This document shows positions 48,579 through 60,500 of a DNA stretch of 64,000 bases, one piece after another. A model generated the notes under the pieces. The model was not told the DNA's origin and ran no database searches. It saw only the letters and a program-made list of their open reading frames with translations. The DNA is taken from contig OX439131.1 in NCBI GenBank assembly GCA_949318235.1, forward strand, positions 23,699,903 to 23,763,902, read 5' to 3'. Source of the DNA: Ecdyonurus torrentis (taxonomy: Eukaryota > Arthropoda > Insecta > Ephemeroptera > Heptageniidae). The position numbers and the translations under genes are program-made. Position 1 is the stretch's first letter. Each line of letters starts with the position of its first letter.

Positions 48579-49464
48579 TCGAATTATAAAATAGTTAAAT
48601 GAAAAGCAATGTTATGACACTTATGACTCATGAGACATGTTAAGAGACGAATTAGATAAATTGCTATCATAAAATATTTAATTTATTTTATTTTTTTTAT
48701 TATTAATAATATTATTATTATTTTTTTTTTATGTTATAGAATATATATATTGTGAATATGTATTTTGCAAATAGAATTAATTTGTCCTCATAATTAATAT
48801 TTCATAACACAATAAATAATGTCATTTTGGCAATTAAAAAACAAAAAACACTCACCTCACTGACTTGCTGTTCAGTTGTTCTTCTAAGAAATTTATTTTT
48901 GATAACAATCTTATAGAAATCTTTAAGGTAATAAATATTGAACTTTGATTTGCTATGACTGTTGAGTCCTATGTCCAATATCTCAACATTACCTTTATGA
49001 TTATTATCAGAAATATATATTTCTTTGAAGGAGAGCACAATCTGTCTATGATAGTACCTTAACAATAAGTGAATGTGCTTGGATTTTTCTACTGAGATGT
49101 GACATTCAATTTTTAGTTATGGTAAGTGTTACATTATTGTGTGTTATTATTTATTTATTTATTGTTCATAGTACAGTAAAATTTTCTGTGTCAAATGTGG
49201 ATTTCAGTATTAAAAAATAATAATAATAATAATAAAAAAAAGTCAGAAAAACTTAAAAATGCTTTGTATTTATATTAAAACAAGGTTCATGTATTGAAAA
49301 AAAAGATACTCCACTGCCTGAATTAAAGAAGGGGGAAAAATTAACGTGTGGTGGCCATGGAAAGTTCAGAAACTCCAATTTGCAGTAGCATCGAAATACA
49401 CACATTCACAGTTACGTTTTGTAAATTGTCTATGATTTTGGTTTCTGTGTATCATTTTATATTG

Positions 49465-49585
49465 AACAGCTCTGGCCAAAAGTTCCCAAATGATTTACAT
49501 AGGCAACCCGCAACCACACTATGTTATCATTGTGAGAAAACACAAAGGCTGCCGCTGCCCCGTTCAGGAACTTTTGTCCAGAACT
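49465..49585. mobile_element. MITE family CCAAAAGTTCCC, copy 2
   Basis: This diverged copy of the element at 11993-12115 shares GGCCAAAAGTTCCC, AGGCAACCCGCAA, ACACTATGTTATC, GAGAAAACAC and GCCGCTGCCCCGTTC. It ends in GGAACTTTTGTCCAGAAC. Confidence 0.8.
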
Positions 49586-50291
49586 TTACATTACAAAATC
49601 TTTCAATTTTTTAATATGTTAAAAGTTTAATGTTACGTATATAATTACTCCAGGATGTTTTATTTTTAAACACCGCTGAAATGTTTCTATGTCTATTGTT
49701 TACTTTTTTTGTGTGCGTGTAAATATTGTGAAGTAGGCTTTAGCTATTTATTTTTTACTCTGGAGAAATAATGCTGATATTGTGAATTAATCTGCTTTTT
49801 ACAAAAAAATCAAGATTCAATAAAATTCTAATTATTATCTAATTATTTTTTTTAAACATTTCAGTTAGTATTAATATTTGCAGCCATTTATATGCAAAAT
49901 CAAAACCACATTTTACTAAATGAAAGATGTTTTGCTACTGTATCTTTCAATAAAAGTGCTGGCAATTGAACGATTATTTCAGAAAAGTTAGGTTAATTAA
50001 GTTGATATAAAAATTACAGGAAAAAACATAGTAGTTTATGTTTATTATTTTCTAATGGTAAGAGCACTTTAAATTGAAAATTAATAAAACATGAAAATTC
50101 TCTAATTTAAAATTGGGACTTGGGATCAAAATGTTTCAACGGAGGCAATTCACCGTGCTCTAATTTCTCTCCTACTATTGTCAATTAATAAATTTTATTT
50201 TTAATTTTTTAACACAATATTAATTTTTGCAAAATTATTTTCAAAAAAAATAAATTAATAATAAAACAGTACCTAATAATAAATAAATATA

Positions 50292-50346
<55 letters not shown>

Positions 50347-50726
50347 TATTTTGACTTTTCAGTTTGTTATTGTTATGTTTTCCTTTTCAGATTCTTATTT
50401 TTCCAAACAAAATGTGCTAAATCGAACTTTCTATTCAACATTACTGTTATGTGTAAATATATACTGACAGTCAATAATAATTGTTTGTATTTATTCTACT
50501 GTAGCTATTGATACTGTGTAAATACATTTTCAATTCAAAATTTATTTACATATTAGAACGAAATTTGAATAGAAAGCAAATATCTCACTTGTACATTATA
50601 GAAAATATTATTATTTTCCCTTACAAATATTGAATTGGCACTAAAATAAATATTATTCATATAATGTAATTCTTTAGAAATGTCAGTAATTCTTGTTGGT
50701 TATATATACTCTTATTCTTAGTTTGT

Positions 50727-53700
50727 ATGAAACTATATAACATGCTAGCTGTTATGAAAGAAGAGCTCCACGAATTTTTAAATGTGACATCGTTACATGG
50801 CGTTAAATTTATTTTGAATAGAAACAATGCAGCTGAAAGGTAAATAATGCAAAATAAGCTGAATAATTTTCATCTATTAGTTTTAATCTGTATTCTTTGT
50901 CTATAAATTACTAGGATAATTTGGCTTGTTGTATGCTGTGCAGCCATGTTAGGTACGCTAGTTGTGGCAGGCAGTATCTGGACAGCTTTCCAAACCTCAC
51001 CCACTCAAACCATAGTGGAAGATCCAAGTTTTCCAGTGTGGAACATTGACTTTCCTGCTCTCACTATTTGTAACATGAACAAGGTGCAGAGATCTAAAGC
51101 ACGTCATATCATGCAACAGTAAGATATTTTGTTTCTTATTTTTTCAGATTGGATTTCACATTAATATAAATTAAGAAAAAAAAATTACATTTAGAACAAG
51201 CATAAGGCAATATGATCAGTGCATACTCTGTCTTATAAAATTTCATTCTATTAATTGCCTTAGAGTACAGGCATATAGGAGAATTTTTTTTAATTACGTA
51301 CCGAACAGCAATGAATATCTTTCAATACATTATCTTTAGGAGAAAATAGGTAAACTGGCAACAGAGATATGAGAAGAACGCAGCCTTTAAATAAAAGAGA
51401 AGAGACCGGGCATAAAGTGTTGCAATTTATTCCATTGTCATGACAGATATCAATTGCCATTTGGTACATACCCTTGGTATGATAATGCATTAGAGCATGC
51501 TCTATACTTTCAATTTGGCCTCTGGCAGAGATTATTTTCTCTCACACAAGGCATGTCAGCTAAAGCTCACATTCCTTTTCCAATTATTCCAGTCTATTTG
51601 TGTTTTCTTCTATGAAATCATAATCTTTTTGCATTGCAATCATAGGGTCAGGAATTAATTATTTTAATTTTTTATTTATTTATTTAAAAATTTGTAATTT
51701 ATAACTTTTGTCTTATAGATATTTGGGCAAAAATGTTGATAATGTGACTGAACGATTATTTTTGGATTCGCTACTATCGCTGAGTTTGATGCGGTATCCA
51801 TATTATCATCACCCGCAAATATTTGTCAGACGTGGTAATAAGAAACTGATGGACTTTGCTGGATTCAACATCTCTAATATCATGTTGAAAGTAAATACAC
51901 AGATCTAATTTATTACAGAAATACAACCACACAAAAATATATCCTTTTTTTTTTTTTTTTTTTTTTTTCTTACTTACATATAATTCATATTAGATACATT
52001 ATATTATTTTAATTGTGGTCATTACTTCATATGATATGTCTCAATAAAAACAGAAGAAGAAAAAAAAACGTAGAAGTGAAATTTTATATATATATATATA
52101 TGTTTGAAAATTTGAATATCGAGCGAGGTGACATGATGATAAAAATTTCATTTTTGTCTTACCTTCTGTAAAACAACTGGGCTTTCACTCGCTGCTTAAT
52201 TTGATGATAAAAATAACACACAACACCAAAACTTGTCACTATATAAATTAATAAAATACTCAATTCACAGTTTTTAAAAATCTATATACATAGCTATGTT
52301 ATATTCACACACAATTGTAACGTTTTCGAGGGCGTATATAAAACTATATACTTGTCTGCCTCTCTTCATCAGCTTACTGACTCTTGCTCACGAGGCGAGC
52401 CGACCTCCGCAATGGGGGGTGTGGCTCGTTCTCGTCAGGTGGTTTATTATTATTTACATTTTCACCTGTACCACCATACCATTTTTGAACCACCTGACGA
52501 GAACGAGCCACACCCCCCATTGCGGAGGTCGGCTCGCCTCGTGAGCAAGAGTCAGTAAGCTGATGAAGAGAGGCAGACAAGTATATAGTTTTATATACGC
52601 CCTCGAAAACGTTACAATTGTGTGTGAATATAACATAGCTATGTATATAGATTTTTAAAAACTGTGAATTGAGTATTTTATTAATTTATATAGTGACAAG
52701 TTTTGGTGTTGTGTGTTATTTTTATCATCAAATTAAGCAGCGAGTGAAAGCCCAGTTGTTTTACAGAAGGTAAGACAAAAATGAAATTTTTATCATATAT
52801 ATATATATATATAAAGTGTGTATGTTTGAAGTAAACCAACATTTGAATAATTCATTCATAGGTGATGCCGAAACAGAAAGAATTGTTCAGCACTTGTTAT
52901 TGGAAAGGTCGTGAAGTTCCTTGTGACTCACTATTTCGACACCAAGTTACTGAGGAAGGTTATTGTTATTCCTTCAATTCCAAGTCGTCTGAACCTCCTA
53001 GTTCAAGGTATATAGGCAAGATATTAATAAATGTAAGTTCTAGAGCAAGCCAATAATGTTTTAGAGATGTTGACTCACCGCCATCTCTAGATCAATACGG
53101 CAACAAGCAGCCGTGGCGTAACAATGCAGCCGGTAAAACCACGGGACTGGAGGTGTTTTTTACGTCTGCGGAAGATCAGTATCTTCCCAGTGACGAGCGC
53201 AAGCCTGGATATAACGTAACTTAACTATTCTTCAGATAAAATTATATATTGGTGCAATTATGAAAATACTAAAAAATAAAAACAATTATTGCACATTCAA
53301 AAAAGAGAGAATCGTCCCGAACCGATCGATGTGCAATTTTATAATTTTTGAGTTCATTAAGTATTTTTAATTAATTTTTGAATCTCGATATGACGGTAAC
53401 TTTGCGTGCACGTCATGCAAAAATTACCGATCATGAAATCATATCACGATTTTCAAAAATTAATTTAAAATACTAATTAGACTCAAAAATTACAAAATCA
53501 TACACTACTCGATTCAAGATAATTTCCCCTTTTAGGATTATATGCGATAAAAAAATCTTGGTCTTCATTAGTTCATTGAAATAAATAAGTCAAACGATAA
53601 ACTAAATCGTTACGACTAAAAATACATTTCATTCATTTTATATAAAATAACATTATATTGCACCTATTTTGAAATTTTGTTATTGCACTATTCATTTCTT

Positions 53701-55364
53701 TGAACCTGCACAACAAAATAATTACTTCCATTTGAAACAAAATGCTATAGATTGAACATTTTTCTGCGCAAAGTTACAACAATTAAATGAACACCATAAT
53801 AAATCCGTGATTTTTGCAGTTGATCGTGCACGATTCTTCTGAACTACCTGACGTGTCACGTGGACTCTTTCTGCCACGTTCCAATGGCCGCGTAACATTA
53901 CTTGCCGTCACTGCAACACGAGTCCGAGCCAGCTCTGATTTAGAGCGACTGACATTGCAGGAACGGAAGTGTCGACTGCCAAGTGATGGGGAAGAAATAC
54001 AGTCATTCTGTTGGGCCAAATGTCGAATGCTTGCCATTGTTCAGCGGTGCAAATGTGTGCCATATTTTGGGATCAATACAGTCGCAGGTTAGAAAAATAA
54101 ATATAGTCCATAATACTCACATTCAATAAATTAAAATTAGTCATATATAAATACTAAATAATTCTTAACTGTATTATGTGTTCTAGTCGGTACTCGGCAA
54201 TGCACTAATAATGATATCGACTGTCTTGCAAACTACAATAGTACGTAAAAAAAAAAAAAAAAAAATCAATCATAACGTTTTATCAAATACATAATAATAT
54301 CATTAAGTTGTTATATCTAGCTCTACAGCGTAACATTAAACCACCAGCTGGCAGTAAAGGGTTTCGAAAATCAGACCTAGATTTTGCTATCAATTGTAAC
54401 TGTCCAGCGTCATGTTCCTCTACTACGTACAAAACAGAACTTCTAACTGCACAACGGTAATCTTTCATTTCATCTCATTACAGTCTTAAGGATTTACCTC
54501 AGACGTGAAGTTAATTTATTTATTTTTATTTTATTATTATTATTATTATTTTTTTTTTTTTTGACCCGATACTTTTTTTTTTTTTTTTTTAATTATTATT
54601 TTTTATTTCAGCATACGTCAGCATTGCCGTCAATAGCATGGGTACCAACTTTCAAATCGATTTGTCTATCCGTTGTGGGAAAAAATAACATGGTAAGCAT
54701 GGGGCGTCCTATATTGCCATTGCCCATGTTATTTTTTCTTACATAAACGATGGACAAATTGATTTGAAATTTGGTACACACGCTATTGAAGGCAATACAA
54801 AATTATGCTGGAAAAAAAAAATGCATATTTCGAGTAAAAAAAAAAAGAGAAAAGAAGTTCCTTTTGAGGTTAATTGTTAAGAAATGTTTATGTATTTTAA
54901 TACATATTATTAATATTTTTAGAATCGACCCATTCCCATACGATGATTACGCATATTTAGACTTCTATTTTAAAGATATGGAAGTCGTAAGCTATGTACG
55001 GGATATAAAATTTGGTGTCATGGATTTAATAGGTAATAATTTTAAACCTCAAGCATTTTTAAAGTCTCTTGTTATTGTCTGAAATTTTAATATACGTGAT
55101 TTTTTTTCAGTGTCTTTCGGTGGGATGGCAGGTTTATTTCTTGGTTTTAGTTTAATTAGTGGAGTTGAGGTTCTGTATTACTTGGCCCGGGCTATCATCA
55201 GAATCGTCACTTCTGCTCGTCAAGTAAAAATTGATCAACACTTCAAAAACCAGAAAGAAATTCCCACAAACAAAACCTTTATTGAAAAATTAAAACCAAA
55301 TATCAGCAAGGAGAAAGCTAAACTTGCAAAGCCAGCTTGGGATATGTTCCCATATTATCCATAA
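50727..55364 (+). CDS. DEG/ENaC (pickpocket-like) sodium channel subunit, complete (10 exons, 535 aa)
   Basis: Exons: 50727-50839, 50915-51118, 51719-51890, 52862-53007, 53065-53215, 53820-54087, 54187-54240, 54321-54456, 54923-55032 and 55111-55364. All phases match. Landmarks in order are the N-terminal His-Gly gating motif (H24 G25), TM1 (39-60), the FPALTICNMNKV block (84-95), a Cys-rich extracellular domain with TCYWKGREVPCDSLF and GYCYSFN, the NCNCPASC block (394-401), then TM2 with the GxS selectivity filter (GLFLGFSLISGVEVLYY; G463-F464-S465). The family forms amiloride-sensitive, mostly sodium-conducting trimers gated by ligands, acid or mechanical force. The cytoplasmic tail is lysine-rich and short. 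The start is the first in-frame ATG after a possible acceptor at 50720; ATGs at codons 6 and 10 are alternatives. The actual stimulus is unknown. Confidence 0.95.
52136..52796. mobile_element. Near-perfect fold-back element (309-bp arms, 43-bp loop) in channel intron 3
   Basis: The left arm 52136-52444 and right arm 52488-52796 are reverse complements; I found no mismatch by eye. Mirror open frames translate identically through the arms. Both ends lie beside (AT)n runs. Near the loop the arms carry a GC-richer block (GGCGAGCCGACCTCCGC); further out are CTCGAAAACGTTAC and CTGATGAAGAG motifs. There is no coding capacity beyond chance. A transcript of the channel gene would contain a 309-bp duplex here. 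Confidence 0.92.
53286..53551. mobile_element. Hairpin element in channel intron 5, copy 1 of a two-copy family
   Basis: TTGCACATTC...AATTTTTGAGTTCATTAAGT...TTAATTTTTGAAT on the left pairs with ATTTTCAAAAATTAATT...TTAGACTCAAAAATT...TATATGCGATAA on the right. The block AATTTTTGAGTTCATTAAGT also occurs in the CFAP53 intron copy at 60267-60463. Confidence 0.75.
54609..54810. mobile_element. Hairpin element in channel intron 8, 202 bp
   Basis: CAGCATACG...GCATTGCCGTCAATAGC, then GGTACCAACTTTCAAATCG and AATAACATGG on the left are inverted on the right (CCATGTTATT, TTGATTTGAAATTTGGTAC, GCTATTGAAGGCAATAC...TATGCTG). A T-rich run precedes it. Confidence 0.8.
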
Positions 55365-56413
55365 ATATAGAAAATAAATAAGGTAACGTGTATATAATAC
55401 AATTTTATTATAGAATCAGAAAATTCTTTTATTGATAAAAATTCAAGTACAAAAGTAACAAAATTGATTATTGAATTAAATGTTCAATATTTTTTTTCCA
55501 TAGAGAGAAATTATTATTAATATTATTATTATTTTTTTGCCTTGGGAAACATAGTTTTTGTATTTTGATATGTGCCGTTATTAGTTTAATCGTAACATAG
55601 AGAAATGATCGTACGCAAGACAAAAAAAAAGTATTCTCATTTTGACTATTCTGTTATGAGTTTAAAAATTTCAACCCCACCTTACCCCCCCCCCCCTTGT
55701 TTTCTGATAAAGTTAACAGACTTTGTAATACAAACTATAAAACCCAGTGCAGTCGTTGCGTTCAGTAGAGTTTTTATCTGTATAGACTACATCGTTTTCA
55801 TTTGATTTAGTGAAAATTACAGTGTTTTCTATTTTAACTTATTAATGTAGTAAAGGTGTGATATGTGGAAAAAGAAGAAGCACCGCAATAAATAATTGAA
55901 AATTGTGCATATAATTTTTCATTTTCCAAGCTATAATACTTTTTTTTTTTACGTACTACAGTACACGATGTAGGTAAATTATAAATTTTGCTTTTATTTT
56001 TAAATACAAATATATTAAAAAGACATGATACTGATACTACTGTATGGTCTAGTAAAAATGAGGTTCATATTGACAGTTTCATTTACGTCACGATAATCGA
56101 TAACTACAACACGTTTTTGGTAAGTTTATTTAATCAACTTTAACCATGTAAGCCTATTTTTATTTGTTTCACATTTTAACCCTATAGTATAATGATCAAT
56201 GATTTATGAACGTGTTGTGCAATTTGAGCAAAAGCGCTCAACGCTTTAGGATCAATTGTTGATAATTCGAACATGAATTTCACATCTCTGAAACTTATGC
56301 CATATGTGATATTGATTTACTTTCTGTAATGAATATTAAAAACTGCCATTTTAAAAACTGCCTTGAATCTTCGAAAATTCTTGTGCTTTCTTTATAGACT
56401 GTGCTTTCTTTAA

Positions 56414-56448
<35 letters not shown>

Positions 56449-56477
56449 AATGCAAAAGCCCGTGAGCCTGTGACTTT
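55365..56477. other. Convergent intergenic region between the channel and CFAP53
   Basis: An AATAAA at 55373-55378, only 9 nt past the channel stop, is too close to be the likely poly(A) signal for a normal 3' UTR but is the nearest. A C-run at 55686-55696 and an A-run at 56420-56446 are present. I see no gene. Confidence 0.6.
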
Positions 56478-57521
56478 TTAAGCAGGTGGAAAAGCAGGTG
56501 GGGGCGGAGGTTCAGCAAAGGGGTGTGGTACTCCTCTGGCTGTGGCAGTTAGTAGCTCCGTGGCATGACGTCGAAATTTTTCTTCGGCAGCCACGGCTTC
56601 CTGACGACGACGTTCATCCTCGCGACGTTCTCGCTCCTGAAAAGTTTTACCATTGTAGCCAACCATTTCTCAACAGATTACCAAAGCAATTTTCACCTTA
56701 GTTTGATGCGCAAGCTCCATTTGCTTGCGCAGTTCCTCGCGATACTGCTGACGTTGCAGAATGTCTGCTCGTCTCTCCTCGAGTTCCATTATCCTCGCCT
56801 GATCAGCTTGTGACTTTGCTTCTTTAGCCTCAGCCTCTCTTTTCTCCCGCTCAGCGAGCTCGGCCTGCTCACGTTCAGCAAACTGAATTCGACGTGTGAG
56901 TGCCACCTCCTAGTAATCATTATTTCAGGTCTGTTTTTAATGTCATGTCTGGTATAACACCAAAATTGAAGATCTACTTGTTGAGATGATTGTCATAGTA
57001 TTCATTACAATTGTATTAAAAAAAAAAAGTATCCTGTGAGGTTTGCAACTTGCACGACAGAAATGCTCAAGAAGTTGCCTACCTATCAGGCTGTAAAGTT
57101 TTTTCGGGAGTCACTCTTTTTTAATTGTTAATTAAGTTATCACCTGTGCAAGACGCCTCCTTGCTTGGTCTCGCTGTTGCATATCACTATCACTTTGGGC
57201 TACAAGGTGGCGACGTTCCGCTGCTACCAGACGCTCTAGGGCGGCCTCGTGATCCTCACGAGCTTTACGTGCAGCTATAGTACTCAAACGAGCTTCGTGC
57301 TCTTCACGTCGTGCCGCTAGCTGGGAAGTAAAATTATCAGCTCAAATTCATATCATGAATATTAAGCCCACATTTAAAAATGAATCGGAAAATATGAAAC
57401 AAGTTTTAGTTTTCGAGTTCATATTTTATGGGTTTATAGATTTTTTTTTATCTTTATAATAATATATACTAGTGCGCCGTATATATTTAATCTTAGATAT
57501 TATTATATTATTCCAATTAAA

Positions 57522-57595
<74 letters not shown>

Positions 57596-60500
57596 TATGT
57601 TAGCATGAAAACCCGAATTTGACCCAAACTAGGTATTTTTGCTCATTTCGTCTTTTGGTTCGTCGCTTTTTGCCAAACCCCGGAATGCCAGTTTATTTCG
57701 GCTTTTGGTCACGAAATTTTGATCCATACTAGTTTTGAGCATTTTGCAAAAAGCAAAACCCGGTGTAAACGTTTACATCTAGTTTTGTTCTTTGAAATTT
57801 GACCAGAACTAGTTGTGGTCAAAATAGAAAAATCAAAAGCCGAAAAATGAACATTCCTGAACTCAATTATTTGATATAAGAATGAGAGAGAGAGAGATAA
57901 CACAACACGTTAAATAAAAAAAAAGTAAAAATATTTATTTTAATTTACAATAAGAATAAGAGTGATATATTATGACTTATGACTAATTTCCCTTATATTG
58001 GTTCAAAGTTCAAGTCCACTTTACTTTATCCAGTGATAACGATTTATTTTAAAATATTTCTTGTACGCATATTCAGTAGACTGTTTGTCTCTGTGCTGAA
58101 AACATGGTTTATAATTTCATATTATTCGTTAAAAACAGGATAAGAAAGTGTTTGAATTTAAAAAGTTCACAACACACGTATATTGATGGTGCGCAAATTA
58201 TAAGTGAACATGGTTAGTGGTTTAATGGATTAGCTCTTAATTTACATTTAATCGTAAGTAGCCCCTTAAAACAATAATAATATACTATTACTGAATGGAC
58301 CACTTGCAATAAAATATTTGTAATTGTTGCAACAAGGGAAAATGTTTTTATATATATTTTTTTTAAGAAAATTTCAAATTATTTTAAAAAGTTCACTCAT
58401 TGCAAGTGGTCCATTGCTAGGTCAAACAGTAAGTTTATTTTTCGTATTGTCTCAATTAACTCAATTTATATTCCGTATCTATAGCCATAAGATTTAGAGA
58501 TTATGGTCAGCGCATTCTAATCAAATTTATCTTTTCAGACCATATATTTTGCATTTCAAGTAAAATAATAAAATATATTGTTTTGCCTAAATTATAATAC
58601 ACATTTATAATTTTATATTTATAATATTTATTTATTTTATAAATATTTAATAATATTTATAATATAATTATAGTCTTTTATCATTGCATAAAATTCTGAG
58701 GTGAGAAATGTTCATTTTTCGGCTTTTGATTTTTCTATTTTGACCACAACTAGTTCTGGTCAAAATTCAAAGACCAAAACTAGATATAAATGTTTACACC
58801 GGGTTTTGCTTTTTGCGAAATGCTCAAAACTAGTATGGATAAAAATTTCGTGACCAAAAGCCGAAATAAAGTAGCATTCCGGGTTTTGGCAAAAAGCGAC
58901 GAACCAAAAGCCGAAATGAGCAAAAATACCTAGTTTGGGTCAATTTCGGGTTTTGATGCTAACATATATATATACTATATAGATCTATCGCTAGCACACA
59001 GACACTTGCGGATGGGCATATTATTATTTTCCTTATTATTTGTACTTTGATTTAGCAGCTCATTTTTTCCGTGTATTTGGACTTTATTTAATGTACTATA
59101 AAAAGTTATATTGTGGTCATTGAATAGTTAATTTATTGGTGATAATATGACACGACTGACCACTGCATGTCTTGCGTTTTCCTCCTGGAGTTTTGCTTCC
59201 TCCACCGCCTTGGCCCTCCGCCTGCGTGCCTCCTCAGCCTCGGCATCGCGTGCTCGCTCACATGCCAGCTTTCGCTCCGTGATTTGAGACCGCAGCTCGG
59301 CTGCTACCCGCGCATGCTGTTCTCGTCTGCGTGACACCTCTGTACACACACGAATATGCATAGTTTTATTTTTGTCATCGCGATTTTCATCCATCAAAAT
59401 GTCACACACGTACAAGTAATCTCACTTTTAGTAAAACTAATTTTATGTCAAGATTCTTAACTTAAAGAAAATCAAAATCATACACTTAAAAAAAAAGTAT
59501 ATACTATATATTAAAGTCAAATGCATACCTTCCTCTTGGTCTTTTCGTTTTTGTTCCCTTGATTTCTCCGCAAGTTTCAGTTCCTCCGCGTGTTGGGCAG
59601 CACGAAGCTGTCGCTCAGCTTCACGTTTCACCTCCAGTTGGGTACGCAATATCTCAGCTGACTCGCGCTGCTGCTCAATACGGCGACGATTAGCAGCTTC
59701 CCTCTCTGCCTCCTGTGATTAAGTTTTTATGTTAACTCAATCCAAAAGTAAAGAATTATTTTACCTGAGCTTCAATACTTCTTTTTCTTTGTTTCTCAGC
59801 CCATTCAAATTCATTAGCAGCTCGACTTCTCTCTGCCTCAAGTCTCTCTGCAACTTGCTGACGTTGAGCTGCACTCGTCTCAATCCGTCCTCTTTCAGAA
59901 GCCATGATACGCGCTTCTTCACAACGTTCTCTAAAGTTGATAATTCATCAATTAACTTGTTTTTTTATATTTGTTTATTTATTTACTCACCTGTACTGTT
60001 GTATGCGCTTCTCCTGCACCATTGCACGTCGCTCTGTTTCTGTCATACTACGGACTGCAGCGGTAGCTCGACGCAGTTCCTCCAGTTCTTTCGCACGCAC
60101 TTCACGAGCTTTTTCTTCAGCCTCACGATTCCATTTTGCTGCCTCCGCATGCAGTAAAGTTCGTAATCTAAAATAAAATAAGTGATTTAGAATCCGAGTT
60201 CAAAAAGAAATAGTAATATGTAATTACAACGAGGAAGACCACAAAAAATTCCCTTGGTAATATTTTATTGCATATTCTAAAAGAAAACATTGTCCTCAAT
60301 CGATAGATATGCGAACTTCTAATTTTTGAGTTCATTAAGTGTTATTAAATAATTAATTTTTGAAAGTCGCGAAATGACGTTATTCATTGCAGTTGGTAAT
60401 TTTTTTCCTATATGCCCATTGTCAGAAGTCAGGACAATGCCCTCTCTTTTAGAATATGAAATCAAATTAGTCCCTAATTTATTTATTTTTATTTATTTGC

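Larger units (their letters stand above)
46544..50726. other. Intergenic region between RABGGTB and the DEG/ENaC gene
   Basis: It holds the RABGGTB 3' UTR (possible AATAAA signals near 47485 and 47745), inverted-repeat elements at 46879-47149 and 48358-48578, a MITE at 49465-49585 and an (AT)n tract at about 50297-50340. The minus-strand frame at 48802-49065 has no recognisable domain. Promoter elements of the channel gene could not be identified. Confidence 0.6.

Noticed and set aside
48802..49065. 87-aa minus-strand frame
   Set aside because: Composition is Ile/Lys/Asn-rich like random AT DNA, with no recognisable motif or splice partners.
52560..52615. Second hammerhead-like motif (CTGATGAAGAG ... 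CTCGAAAACGTTAC) in the perfect palindrome arm
   Set aside because: The possible stem II between these parts is interrupted and long, and the palindrome itself explains all base pairing; kept only as a weak observation.
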